The notes below the pieces were generated by a model that saw nothing but the letters and a program-made list of their open reading frames with translations, searched no databases and had not been told where the DNA came from. A stretch of DNA of 64,000 bases from Comamonas sp. KCTC 72670 (GTDB taxonomy: Bacteria > Myxococcota > Myxococcia > Myxococcales > Myxococcaceae), in NCBI GenBank assembly GCA_014656495.1, contig BNCN01000002.1, positions 763,102 to 827,101 on the forward strand. Direction: 5' to 3'. Positions 53,710-62,496 of this stretch are shown here, one piece after another. Position 1 is the first letter of the stretch. The number at the start of each line of letters is the position of its first letter. A program made the translations under genes and the position numbers.

Positions 53710-54290
53710 GCGCCGCCACCGTAACACGCTCACCGCCGGGACGGAGGGTTTCACCGACGCCACCGCCTCCTCGCGGAATTCGCCGCCACCCGGGCTCCCC
53801 TGCTGGTGGACTCGAGGGACGGCGCAGGGGCTGCCGGGCGCCGCGGGCGGCTGGCGCAGCGCTACGCGGAGCGGGCGCAGCTGAAGTTCGAGGCGCGGGA
53901 CGGCTGGGGCCACATCGCCATCGTCATCCCCGCGGAAGCATGGACGCCCACCCTCACCTTCCAGCGCGCACCTTCGCGCGCATCCACCGCTCAGCCGGGC
54001 CCACGCCTCGGCGCTGCGTGAGCGGTTGGGTTGACCCCGGCACGGCTCGACCGACTTCAGGGTGGGACGGGTGTCGGGTTGTGCCCGGTCGTCCACGCCG
54101 CGGCGCTTTTTGAGTGAGCAGTGGGTTGCCAGGGTTTGGCGCGCAATTCTAAGTCACGCTCGCTCATCTGGATGGATTGGGAGCGATTCGCTCGAGCGTC
54201 CCGGCGCGGCCGTTCCGCGCGCTGGAGTCTGGGGGGCGTGTGTCTTCACGCGCGGGGCCGGCCGCCGCACAACCCAACGGAGCCAAGAGA
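53710..54290. other. Long intergenic region before the carboxylesterase gene
   Basis: 581 nt. A plus-strand frame (53806-54021) reading QRYAERAQLKFEARDGWGHI and IVIPAEAWTPTLTF looks protein-like but has no ribosome site and fades into Arg/Pro sequence, so it may be a gene remnant. TTGCCA (54126) with a weak CTAAGT 17 nt later is a possible esterase promoter. Confidence 0.4.
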
Positions 54291-55856
54291 ATGACTGTCA
54301 TCAAGACGCCCGAGGTGCCCACGAAGGAAGGCAAGGTTCAGGGCCTGGTGGAAGGGAAGGTCTCCGTCTTCCGGGGCATCCCGTACGCGAAGCCTCCGAC
54401 CGGGGCGCTCCGGTGGCGCGCTCCCGAGCGGGCGCAGCCGTGGTCCGGCGTCAAGGATGCCTCCACGTTCGGCGCGTCCTCGCTGCAGTCGCGGCAAGGC
54501 TGCATCGAAGGCGGTGGTGGGGACCCGGGCGTGCTCAGCGAGGACTGCCTCTACCTCAATGTGTGGACGCCCCGGGTCGACGCCACCGCGAAGCTGCCGG
54601 TGGTGTTCTGGATTCACGGCGGAGCGTTCGTCGTTGGCACGGGGTGCGTGCCGCCCTATGACGGCGCGCAGCTGGCTTCACGCGACGTGGTGCTGGTCAC
54701 CTTCAACTACCGCCTGGGGCACCTGGGCTTCTTCATGCATCCCGCGCTGGAGAATGAGCATCCGGGAGGGCCCGCGAACTTCGGGCTGCTGGACCAGATG
54801 CTGGCCCTGGAGTGGGTGCGCGACAACATCGCGCAGTTCGGCGGGGACCCCGACAACGTCACCGTGATGGGCCAGTCGGCGGGCGCCAAGAGCGTGCTGG
54901 CGCTCTACACCTCGCCGCTCGTCCGGGAGCAGGACCTCTTCCAGCGGGGCGTGGCCATGAGCACGTATGTGTTGCAGGAGAAGCCCCTGGCCGACGCGAA
55001 GCTCTCGGGCATGGCGTTCGCGTGGCGCAACGGGCTCGACCGGCTCGCGGCCACCATGGCGGACCTCCGGGGACTGGACGCGGAGAAGTTCTGGACGCTG
55101 CCCGCGGACACGGGAAGCGCGCCCAGCCCCATCTACGGTGACTCCGTGCTCCCGGCGCCCATCCGGGACACCTTCGCCAGCGGAGGGCAGCTCGAACTCC
55201 CGCTCATCCTGGGCAGCACGAGCGATGACTCCAGCGTGGTCAATGCGTTCGGCATCGACCCTGGCACCATCCTGGAGAAGCTCGGCGCGTTCGCGGACGT
55301 GATTCGCCAGCTCTACCCGGACGTGCACAACGACAAGGAGATTGGCCGGAGGATGTGCCGCGACTTCGTGTTCACCGTGCTGCCCCGGCTGCTCGCCAAC
55401 CACCACGCGGCGCGCGGGGCCCCCGTCTGGCGCTACTTCTTCGAATACCGCCCGAAGCTGCTCGCGCCGAGGCAGCCCTTCGGCGTCCCTCACGGGGGAG
55501 ATGTGTCCTACTTCCTGGGCACCGCGGAGGACCTGCCCTCGGGCGAGCTCTTCTCGGAAGAGGACAAGGCCTTCCTGCGCCACCTCGTGGACGCCGTGGT
55601 CGAGTTCGCGCGCAATGGCTTGCCAGGGACGGTGGGGCAGGTGAAATGGGATGCGCACGACACGGCCCATGATCGGCTGCTGCGGCTGGACGTCACGACC
55701 CGGATGGAGTCCGATTTCCAAAGCCTCGTGCTCCAGGCCGCGGAGAACATCCTCCCCCTCCTGGACAACATGGCCAAGCCTCCTCCGCCGAAGCTGCCGA
55801 AGTCCGCGCCAGCGCAGGCCACCGCCAACGCGCGCCGTCTCCACGCCAGACCGTAG
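54291..55856 (+). CDS. Type B carboxylesterase
   Basis: 521 residues. Type B markers: FRGIPYAKPPTGALRW, EDCLYLNVW and the nucleophile elbow GQSAG (S196), preceded by GGDPDNVTVMG. The acid is probably in the GSTSDDS region and the base the His of GVPHGGDVSYF. No clear signal peptide in the chosen frame; a longer start at 54177 would not improve this. Hydrolyses short or medium esters. The C-terminal 25 residues are Pro/Ala-rich. Confidence 0.9.
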   Translation: MTVIKTPEVPTKEGKVQGLVEGKVSVFRGIPYAKPPTGALRWRAPERAQPWSGVKDASTFGASSLQSRQGCIEGGGGDPGVLSEDCLYLNVWTPRVDATAKLPVVFWIHGGAFVVGTGCVPPYDGAQLASRDVVLVTFNYRLGHLGFFMHPALENEHPGGPANFGLLDQMLALEWVRDNIAQFGGDPDNVTVMGQSAGAKSVLALYTSPLVREQDLFQRGVAMSTYVLQEKPLADAKLSGMAFAWRNGLDRLAATMADLRGLDAEKFWTLPADTGSAPSPIYGDSVLPAPIRDTFASGGQLELPLILGSTSDDSSVVNAFGIDPGTILEKLGAFADVIRQLYPDVHNDKEIGRRMCRDFVFTVLPRLLANHHAARGAPVWRYFFEYRPKLLAPRQPFGVPHGGDVSYFLGTAEDLPSGELFSEEDKAFLRHLVDAVVEFARNGLPGTVGQVKWDAHDTAHDRLLRLDVTTRMESDFQSLVLQAAENILPLLDNMAKPPPPKLPKSAPAQATANARRLHARP

Positions 55857-56160
55857 GTCAGGGTCCCTTCTGCCCGGGGTGCATCCGCCGTGACACCCTG
55901 CGGGTGTGTGTTGGGTGCCAAGGAATGTCTCGCCTTGGCGTCCAGCGCGCGATGACAAGACACGGACGCATGCACGGCTTTCAGTGCGACACGGGTGTAA
56001 TGAAACAGGCATGCCACACGTGGTGTGGTCAGGAGTCACCACGTTGAACGGATTGTCATGGGCTGGGCTGGTCTGGGGCTAAAGCGCGTGTTACGGTTTT
56101 TTCGTGAGCCGGTGTTTCATTGGAAGCCCGTTTCACGTCTCTCCCCAGATTGAGGTCCCC
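55857..56160. other. Intergenic region before the serine protease gene
   Basis: 304 nt. It holds a small hairpin ACACCC-tgc-GGGTGT after the esterase end, which could weakly terminate. The rest is AT-richer than its surroundings and probably carries the protease promoter; no convincing -35/-10 pair was found. Confidence 0.4.
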
Positions 56161-57327
56161 ATGCGTTCAGTGCGGTTGATGCGCCGTTGGTCGACAGTCG
56201 GTGCGATGTCGTTGCTGGTCGGTTGCGGTCCGGAAGTCGTTGAGCCGCAGGACAAGGACGTGACGCCGGCCACGCTCGAGCAGGACATTATTGGTGGCTC
56301 GAACACCACCATCGAGCAGAACCCCTGGCAGGTGACGCTCCAGAGCGGCACGTTCCACTTCTGCGGTGGCTCCATCCTGACCCCGGAATGGATTCTCACC
56401 GCGGCGCACTGCGTGGTGGACGGCGCGCCGAGCCGCATCCTCGCGGGGAGCGCGGACCGGCAGACGGTGGTCCAGTCGCGCAGTGTCTCGCGCGTCATCA
56501 TCTATCCGGGCTACGTGGACGCGAACCAGGGCAAGGACATCGCGCTGCTGCGCCTGTCCTCGCCGCTGACCCTGAATGGCACGACGGTCCAGCGGATCGG
56601 CATCGTCTCAGCGGCGGACGCCGCCAGCGGCGCCACGGCCCAGGGTGTCGTCGCGCGCGTCACGGGCTGGGGGACGACCTCCACCTCGTCGTCGCCCCGC
56701 ATCCTGCAGACGGTTGATGTCAACCTCATCACCAACGCGCAGGCGCAGAGCCAGTATCCTCGCGAGACGATTGGCGCGGACCAGCTTGGCGCTGCTTCGC
56801 CCGGCAAGGACGCGTGCCAGGGCGACAGCGGTGGTCCGCTGTCTGTCATTCACAACGGCGCCATCAAGCTGGCGGGCATCGTCAGCTGGGGCTACGGCTG
56901 CGCCGACGCGCGCTACCCGGGCATGTACGCGCGCGTGTCGGAGTTCGAGTCGTGGATCACCAGCCACGTGGGCACGCTGCCGGCGCCGCTGCCGCCCCCG
57001 CCCCCGCCGCCGCCCCCGCCGCCGGTGACCGTCCTGCTGGAGCAGGCCAGCGTCTCTGGCAACGCCGGCACGTGGACCCACTACACCATCACCGTTCCGG
57101 CGGGCGCGACCACGCTCACCGTGACGACGGCCGGTGGGACGGGTGACGCGGACCTCTACGTGAAGCAGTCCGCACGGCCGACGACGTCCACGTACGACTG
57201 CCGCCCCTACCAGAGCGGCAACGCCGAGACCTGCACCTTCACCAACCCCACGGCTGGGACCTGGCACGTGTCCGTGCACGCGTACTCGCGCTTCACGGGC
57301 GTCACCGTGAAGGCGGTCTCTCAGTAG
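56161..57327 (+). CDS. Trypsin-like serine protease lipoprotein with PPC domain
   Basis: 388 residues. Lipobox LVGC (Cys22). Trypsin domain about 43-270 with H83 (TAAHC), D126 (KDIALL) and S223 (GDSGGP); D217 six residues before the serine gives trypsin-like Arg/Lys specificity. A run of 15 Pro broken once by Leu-Ala-type residues links it to a C-terminal PPC domain (about 290-388). The mature N-terminus IIGG is preceded by Asp, not Arg/Lys. Likely surface-tethered and digestive or predatory. Confidence 0.93.
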   Translation: MRSVRLMRRWSTVGAMSLLVGCGPEVVEPQDKDVTPATLEQDIIGGSNTTIEQNPWQVTLQSGTFHFCGGSILTPEWILTAAHCVVDGAPSRILAGSADRQTVVQSRSVSRVIIYPGYVDANQGKDIALLRLSSPLTLNGTTVQRIGIVSAADAASGATAQGVVARVTGWGTTSTSSSPRILQTVDVNLITNAQAQSQYPRETIGADQLGAASPGKDACQGDSGGPLSVIHNGAIKLAGIVSWGYGCADARYPGMYARVSEFESWITSHVGTLPAPLPPPPPPPPPPPVTVLLEQASVSGNAGTWTHYTITVPAGATTLTVTTAGGTGDADLYVKQSARPTTSTYDCRPYQSGNAETCTFTNPTAGTWHVSVHAYSRFTGVTVKAVSQ

Positions 57328-57353
57328 CCCGCGGACCTGGGGATGAATCCCTC

Positions 57354-57389
57354 GCCCCCTGTCTTCCTGCTGGGAGACAGGGGGCTTTT
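57354..57389 (+). terminator. Rho-independent terminator after the serine protease
   Basis: Perfect 11-bp stem GCCCCCTGTCT/AGACAGGGGGC with a 10-nt loop, followed by TTTTC. It lies between two convergent genes. Confidence 0.85.
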
Positions 57390-57397
57390 CATTGGGA

Positions 57398-58423
57398 CTA
57401 CTCCACCCAGTGCTGCACCGACAGGACGCGGTAGTCCGACGCCGTGTCGATGTAGAAGTGGATGGCGATGCCCGCCCACGGGCCCTTGCGGTAGGCAAGC
57501 TGGCAGCCCTTGAACGTGCGGTTCGCGGTGTTCGCCTGGAGCTCCGCGATGCCCGCGGTGACGACGGCCGGGGAAATGGGGCCGTTGCCCTGGGCGTAGC
57601 CGACGGTGCTCTGCACCTGGCTGACGACCTCGGCGCCCGTGGCCAGGTTGGAGCGGGTGGTCCACGTGCCGGTGGCGGGGTAGAGGCTCGGGTCGATGCC
57701 GAAGCAGGTGCCGCCCCGGAGCTCACCCCCGCTGCCGTGGGCGCCCGCCAGGATGGACTCCGCGCTGAAGTTCTGGCTCAGGCGTGAGGTCCAGTTGGAT
57801 TCAGGCTGCGCGTTGACGGCGGCGAAGAGCTCTGCCACCGCGTACCCCAGGTTGGCCGCGTTGCGCAGGCTCCGGAGGCTCGCCGAGCCGATGCCGGACG
57901 TCGCGGAGATGGCCTGCGCGGACGCGAAGGGCCGCAACTGGAGCAGGTTGTACGCGCCCGTCCAGGCGTTGGGCAGGATGGCGTGCAGGGAGCTCGCCCC
58001 CACGGAGTTGACCAGGGAGACCAGCGCGGCCCCGTCATCCACGGAGAGCGCGACCTCGTCCAGGATGCCCAGGCAACTGCTGGTGATGAAGCCCTGGGCG
58101 CGAGCGCCGCCTTCGAGCTGCGTCAGGCGCGCCGGGCCCACGCTGCTGACCGAGGCGACCTGGGCCATCGTCGTGAAGGGGGACGCCGTGCGAGCCGCCA
58201 CGAGGTTGCTGACGACGTTGCTGGGGACGTACGCGCCGAGCGTCGCGGCGGACGCGGAGTTCAGGAAGGTGAGGATGCCCTGGCACTCGGGCGCCACGTC
58301 CACGTCCGTGGTGGTGAGCGGCGACTGCTGCTGCTCCAGGGAGGGGGAGGACGTTTCAGACTCGGCGGGCCCACAGCCAATCAGCAGACTCGTGGAGAGA
58401 AGGGCGGAAACGAGACGACGCAT
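57398..58423 (-). CDS. Lipoprotein with ComEA-like helix-hairpin-helix repeats
   Basis: 341 residues. Lipobox LIGC (Cys17). Two regions have the ComEA-type HhH pattern: about 50-105 (ILTFLNSASAATLGAY ... SSVGPARLTQLEG) and about 125-200 (LVNSVGASSLHAILPN ... TSGIGSASLRSLRNAA). The C-terminal 120 residues are of unknown type. HhH pairs normally bind DNA, so extracellular DNA binding, perhaps in matrix or uptake, is a reasonable inference. GAGGAG stands 8 nt before the ATG. Confidence 0.75.
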   Translation of the reverse strand: MRRLVSALLSTSLLIGCGPAESETSSPSLEQQQSPLTTTDVDVAPECQGILTFLNSASAATLGAYVPSNVVSNLVAARTASPFTTMAQVASVSSVGPARLTQLEGGARAQGFITSSCLGILDEVALSVDDGAALVSLVNSVGASSLHAILPNAWTGAYNLLQLRPFASAQAISATSGIGSASLRSLRNAANLGYAVAELFAAVNAQPESNWTSRLSQNFSAESILAGAHGSGGELRGGTCFGIDPSLYPATGTWTTRSNLATGAEVVSQVQSTVGYAQGNGPISPAVVTAGIAELQANTANRTFKGCQLAYRKGPWAGIAIHFYIDTASDYRVLSVQHWVE

Positions 58424-58673
58424 CGAGGACTCCTCTGGGGGGACTGCGAGGGACGGGTCACCCATACACCAGGGACCTGACTCGCGGTTCATCCTCGAAA
58501 TGGGCGGAATCGTGTGTTTGCAAGAATGTCATCGAAGGGTCTGTCCATGGCGGTGGCGCCCCTCGTTGTCGGACCTTCGCACCCGGCATCCGAGGCTTCC
58601 CCACCCGTCGAGGCGCCCCGGCGGAATTCCCCTGACACTCGCGTCCTGCTGCCTGGGGGGACCGCTTCACCTG

Positions 58674-59456
58674 TCAGCGCGGGGAGGCGCCGGCGCTCGC
58701 GCGCGCCAGGTCGCACTCCTCACACGCCGCGTCCGGTGGGCAGAGGAAGATGAGCGGCTCCGCGCGGAGCCGCTCCACCGCGACGCGCACGATGTCGCGT
58801 GCATCGCAGAGCCAGGCGTCGGCGTGGCCCACCTTGCCTTCACGCGGGAGCCCCTGCGCGGCGAGCCAGTCGCCCGCGAGCTGGAAGTTCCGGCAGCAAT
58901 GGTCCGTCTCGGCGATGTCCACTGTCTGGACGACGCCCTCCAGCTCGACGACGCACGGGTGGGTGACGGAATAGGGCACCTGCGCCAGGGCCTCCGCGAG
59001 GTGGAGCGTGGTGTTCTCTCCCTGCGTCACGCCGAGCAGCAGCACCTGTCCGCCCAGCGCATGGGCATACCCCACCGGGCTCTCAGGGCCGTGCGGTGGA
59101 GACAGGGGCTGCGGTTGACAGATGAACTCCGCGCGGGGGCCCGCGGCGGCGAAGGAGCCGCCGGGATGCGTGCTTCGCAGGACGCCGGGCTGCCGCCAGA
59201 ACGTCTCGGCGGTGACGCCCATGCCCTCGGTCGGCGTGCGCTTGGGGTCGAACACGCTCTCTCCGTCGGTCATCGTGGGCATGACCAGGGTGCCCTCGCC
59301 GCCGAGCGCCTCGCGCAGGGCCCGGATCAGCCCGAGGGGGCCGCCTTCGACCGGGCGCACTGCCTTGAAGGAGGTGTGCACCACGAGGACGCCGCCTTCG
59401 CGCACGCCGAGGGTCCGAAGTTGCTCCACCATCCGCGGTACGGTGACTTCGCTCAT
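58674..59456 (-). CDS. AAC(3)-family N-acetyltransferase
   Basis: 260 residues. Family features: VLVVHTSFKAVRPVEGGPLGLIRALREALGGEGTLVMPT, THPGGSFAA and the catalytic region ENTTLHLAEAL. Members acetylate the 3-amino group of aminoglycosides, but many chromosomal ones act on other amines, so resistance is not implied. Five Cys lie near the C-terminus (DHCCRN, LCDARD, CPPDAACEEC). An earlier start at 59492 is possible. Confidence 0.9.
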   Translation of the reverse strand: MSEVTVPRMVEQLRTLGVREGGVLVVHTSFKAVRPVEGGPLGLIRALREALGGEGTLVMPTMTDGESVFDPKRTPTEGMGVTAETFWRQPGVLRSTHPGGSFAAAGPRAEFICQPQPLSPPHGPESPVGYAHALGGQVLLLGVTQGENTTLHLAEALAQVPYSVTHPCVVELEGVVQTVDIAETDHCCRNFQLAGDWLAAQGLPREGKVGHADAWLCDARDIVRVAVERLRAEPLIFLCPPDAACEECDLARASAGASPR

Positions 59457-59584
59457 GAGGACGTTTATCGCGCGGCGCCACGTCGCTCGCAAACGCCCAC
59501 GCGGCGCTCGTCCTCGAAGAGGTGTTAGAGGTGAGGGAGACGAGGTCCGCGCCCTGGCGCGGACCCTGTGCCCAGGTGGAGCGC

Positions 59585-59974
59585 ATGGCGAACCGGTCGG
59601 ATGAAGTCGAGCGATTCATGCGGGAACTCGAGCACGCGCGGAAGGCCGAAGTCGAAAGCCTCAGGACCGCCATTCTCGCGGCCCATCCGGGCATCTCCGA
59701 GCGCATCAAGTGGAATGCCCCCAGCTTCTGCTTCAAGGGCGATGACCGGGTGACCTTCAAGCTGAGGCCCCGGGACTGCGTCCAGCTCATCTTCCACCGG
59801 GGCACGAAGGTGAAGAGCACCCGCGGCTTCTCCTTCGAGGACCGCAGTGGATTGTTGACGTGGGCGGCGGAGGACCGGGCGGTCGTCACGCTTCGCGACC
59901 TGCAGGACGTGACGGCGAAGCAGGCGGCGCTGGTCCAGGTGGCCGTCCAGTGGATGGAGGAGACCTCCCCGTAG
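59585..59974 (+). CDS. DUF1801 protein
   Basis: 129 residues. SLRTAILAAHPGISERIKWNAPSFCFKGDDRVTF matches the DUF1801 (YdhG/Fe-frataxin-like fold) family, which contains small proteins of unclear function including one involved in iron handling in Bacillus. Complete, single gene, divergent from the acetyltransferase gene. Confidence 0.88.
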   Translation: MANRSDEVERFMRELEHARKAEVESLRTAILAAHPGISERIKWNAPSFCFKGDDRVTFKLRPRDCVQLIFHRGTKVKSTRGFSFEDRSGLLTWAAEDRAVVTLRDLQDVTAKQAALVQVAVQWMEETSP

Positions 59975-60016
59975 GGGATGGCATCGCGCCGGGCGCGTCC
60001 GTTCATGGTGAATGCA

Positions 60017-60934
60017 TCACGGACGCCCGGTGCCATCCAGGAGCCAGTCGCGGACCGCGAGGAAGCGCGCCGTGGGGGCCGCCGTCTTGCGCCACGCCAC
60101 CCAGAGCGTGCCCCTCGGCTGCCGGGTCGAACGCCGGGGTGATTCGGGCGTGAGCACCACGAGCCGGCCCTCTCTCACCGACGCCTCCACCAGGTAGTCG
60201 GGCAGGACCGTCAGCCCCATGCCGGCCTCAGCGAGCGCCTGCATTTCATCCAGGTTGGCGATGCGGCAGAGGACCTGGGCGGGCAGGGACTCCTTGGGGC
60301 CGAAGGCCGCGCGCCACCAGGGCGCGAGCATCGCCAGGTCGGCGTCGAAGGCGATGAAGCGGTGGGCCGCGAAGTCGCGCGCGCTGCGCGGCGTGCCCCT
60401 GTGCTTCAGGTAGGTGGGCGAGGCCACCGCCAGGAATTGCTCCTGCGCCACGGCGCGCACCTCCAAGCCGGGGGCTTCTGGCAGCAGCCCGATGATTCCC
60501 AGGTCCAACTCGCCATCCAGGAGCCGCCGGGCGACGCGGCTGGGCACGTCGAAGCGCACGTCCAGTTGAAGCGCGGGATGGCGCTCCAGGAGCCCTGGCA
60601 GCCGGGGACGCAACAAGTGCCGGAAGAAGGGCCAGGGGCCGCCCAGGGACACCGCGCCACGCACCGCCCGCTGGGCCTCGGACGCTTCCTCCAACGCGGC
60701 GTCCAGCGCGGGCAGGTGCTCGCCCAGCCGCTGCACCAGGGCGGCTCCCGCGGCCGTGAGCCGGGCCCGCCGTCCCACCCGTTCGAACAGCGCCACCCCG
60801 GCGTGCCGTTCCAGGGCCTTGAGCTGCTGTCCGACGGCGGAGGCCGTGATGCCCAGCCTCGCCGCGGCGGCGGCATGGGTGCCCGCCCGGCTCACCTCCC
60901 ACAGCGTCCAGAGGGCCTCGTGATTGCCAAGCAT
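60017..60934 (-). CDS. LysR-family transcriptional regulator
   Basis: 305 residues. HTH about 1-60 (VSRAGTHAAAAARLGITASAVGQQLKALERHAGVALFER), then a LysR substrate-binding domain starting GAVSLGG. It is divergent from the PfpI-type gene with 100 nt between, the usual layout for a LysR regulator and its target. Confidence 0.95.
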   Translation of the reverse strand: MLGNHEALWTLWEVSRAGTHAAAAARLGITASAVGQQLKALERHAGVALFERVGRRARLTAAGAALVQRLGEHLPALDAALEEASEAQRAVRGAVSLGGPWPFFRHLLRPRLPGLLERHPALQLDVRFDVPSRVARRLLDGELDLGIIGLLPEAPGLEVRAVAQEQFLAVASPTYLKHRGTPRSARDFAAHRFIAFDADLAMLAPWWRAAFGPKESLPAQVLCRIANLDEMQALAEAGMGLTVLPDYLVEASVREGRLVVLTPESPRRSTRQPRGTLWVAWRKTAAPTARFLAVRDWLLDGTGRP

Positions 60935-61034
60935 GGCTTCACTTTATGCGAAGTCACGCTCGGTTTTCTTGGGGCAGGTGGAGGCGTACTCCTTCGCGGC
61001 ATCGGCCCTTCCACGGGGCCGGAGGAGCCACGTG

Positions 61035-61727
61035 ATGGAAGCCCTGACGGCCGTGAAGATTCTGCTGATTGTCACCAGTCACTCGCAGTTCGGAAGCACG
61101 GGGGAGCGGACGGGGTTCTGGCTGGAGGAACTGGCCGCCCCCTACGAGCAGTTCGTCCAGGCGGGCGCGCAGGTGGACATCGCTTCCCCGAAGGGCGGCG
61201 CGGCCCCCGTGGACCCTCGGAGTGAGAAGGAGGTCACGCCCGCCACGCGGGCATTCCTGTCCAACGCGCAGGCGGCGAAGAAGCTGGCGAACACGCTCGT
61301 CTTGTCCGAGGTGAAGGACACCTACGACGCCTACTTCGTCGTGGGCGGGCACGGCGTCATGTGGGACCTGGCGACACACGCGCCGCTCCACCAACTGCTC
61401 TCCAAGGGCTTCGCGCGGGGCGCTGTGGTGGCCGCCGTCTGCCACGGCCCGGCGGCGCTGGTGGGCGTCAAGGGCGCGGACGGCAACCCCCTGGTGAACG
61501 GAAGACGCGTGGCGGGGTTCAGCAACGCGGAAGAGACCGCGGCGAAGTTCGACACCGTCGTCCCGTTCGCGCTGGAGACGCGGCTGCGCGAGCTCGGCGC
61601 GAAGTATGAGTCCGGGCCGCTGTGGAAGAGCTTCACCGTTCGCGATGGACGGCTCATCACGGGGCAGAACCCCGCGTCGTCCGCGGACACCGCTCGCGAG
61701 GTCCTGACAGCCCTGCGCGAGAAGTAG
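61035..61727 (+). CDS. DJ-1/PfpI superfamily protein, Hsp31-like
   Basis: 230 residues. GFWLEELAAPYEQF holds the conserved Glu; the nucleophile is C136 in AVCHGPAAL with H137 beside it. GGHGVMWDL is also typical of class I glutamine-amidotransferase-like chaperone/glyoxalase III proteins such as Hsp31. It may detoxify methylglyoxal or repair glycated protein. GGAGGAG lies about 10 nt upstream of the ATG. Probably activated by the divergent LysR protein. Confidence 0.92.
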   Translation: MEALTAVKILLIVTSHSQFGSTGERTGFWLEELAAPYEQFVQAGAQVDIASPKGGAAPVDPRSEKEVTPATRAFLSNAQAAKKLANTLVLSEVKDTYDAYFVVGGHGVMWDLATHAPLHQLLSKGFARGAVVAAVCHGPAALVGVKGADGNPLVNGRRVAGFSNAEETAAKFDTVVPFALETRLRELGAKYESGPLWKSFTVRDGRLITGQNPASSADTAREVLTALREK

Positions 61728-62172
61728 TCGCGGTGCCCGGTGTTCACCAGGGCTGCATGCGCCGCCGTCAGTCTCCGGGTGACCGCGCAGCCAAGGCCCT
61801 TGTCGCCGCCCGTGATGAGTGCCGTCTTGCGAGGGATTCGGAGGGCTTGCAGGCCCTGACCGCGCCTTGAAACACGGCGGGGAAATGGCCGTGCGGGCAT
61901 CCATTCTTGGCCTCTGGGAGTTCCCCTCCAGGCGTTGAGTCTTTGATCGCGGGGATGTGACGTCGTGCACCGCGTCCGCCGGGAAGTCGGAGCGCACTGG
62001 TCGGTTCCATGCGAAATGTCTTTGTATTTTTTTGAGCAGCGCTCAAGGGCGGACATTGGAACTCCTGACGTCGAAATGAGACCGGTATTACTGCGGTCAG
62101 CGCCGTCTCACTTGTCAGGACGATGCCTGGCGGAAGTGCTGAGTGTCTTGAAGTCTCGCGGGAGATGAATCC
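61728..62172. other. Intergenic region with SDR remnant and AT-rich patch
   Basis: 445 nt. Beyond the SDR fragment it holds an unusually AT-rich stretch around 62010-62035 and a 15-nt near-palindrome TTGAGCAGCGCTCAA at 62032-62046, which could serve the following lipoprotein gene. Confidence 0.5.
61745..61850 (-). pseudogene. Remnant of a short-chain dehydrogenase (N-terminal fragment)
   Basis: On the minus strand the frame reads TALITGGDKGLGCAVTRRLT and then AAHAALVNTG. This is the Rossmann TGxxxGxG start of an SDR. The frame goes on without the later SDR motifs (NNAG, YxxxK), and the start codon is gone. About 35 codons remain next to the PfpI gene. Confidence 0.6.
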
Positions 62173-62496
62173 ATGAAGAGTCAAATCCAAGTCGCGCTGC
62201 CGTTGTTTCTGGGCGCCTTGTGGGGCGTGGGGTGTGGCGGGCCCATGGACGAGGGCCTGGCCGAGGAGGTGCCGGCCGCCAATCCCATCCCAGCGCAGTA
62301 CCTGGAGCCGGAGGGCTCCATCGACGGGGACGGGACGGTCGGCGCGCTCCGGGCATGTTGCTTCTTCCGCTGCGGCGACAACGTCTTGCGAGGGCCCTTC
62401 CCGAGCATCGAATACGGGAACTGTACCAACTACGGGAAGTATCGGTGCGCGAGGAAGGGAATGAGCTTCAAGAACTCGAGCTGGCGGGACTGCTAG
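62173..62496 (+). CDS. Small Cys-rich lipoprotein
   Basis: 107 residues with a signal peptide ending in GVGC (Cys21, lipobox-like). The mature C-terminal 45 residues hold six Cys (ACCFFRCGDN, GNCTNYGKYRC, WRDC), probably three disulfides. GGAGATG lies 8 nt before the ATG. No family was recognised. Its TAG stop is shared in antisense with the stop of the convergent gene. Confidence 0.75.
   Translation: MKSQIQVALPLFLGALWGVGCGGPMDEGLAEEVPAANPIPAQYLEPEGSIDGDGTVGALRACCFFRCGDNVLRGPFPSIEYGNCTNYGKYRCARKGMSFKNSSWRDC

Noticed and set aside
53806..54021. Possible small gene in the gap before the carboxylesterase
   Set aside because: Part of it looks protein-like, but there is no ribosome site and the C-terminal part is low-complexity; kept only as a possible remnant in the gap note.
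58674..59456. Calling the AAC(3) family gene an aminoglycoside resistance gene
   Set aside because: Many chromosomal members of this fold act on other amines, and nothing around it suggests a resistance island.
62030..62046. T-run plus hairpin TTGAGC/GCTCAA as a terminator
   Set aside because: The T-run precedes the hairpin on the plus strand and becomes an A-run after it on the minus strand, so neither direction has terminator order.
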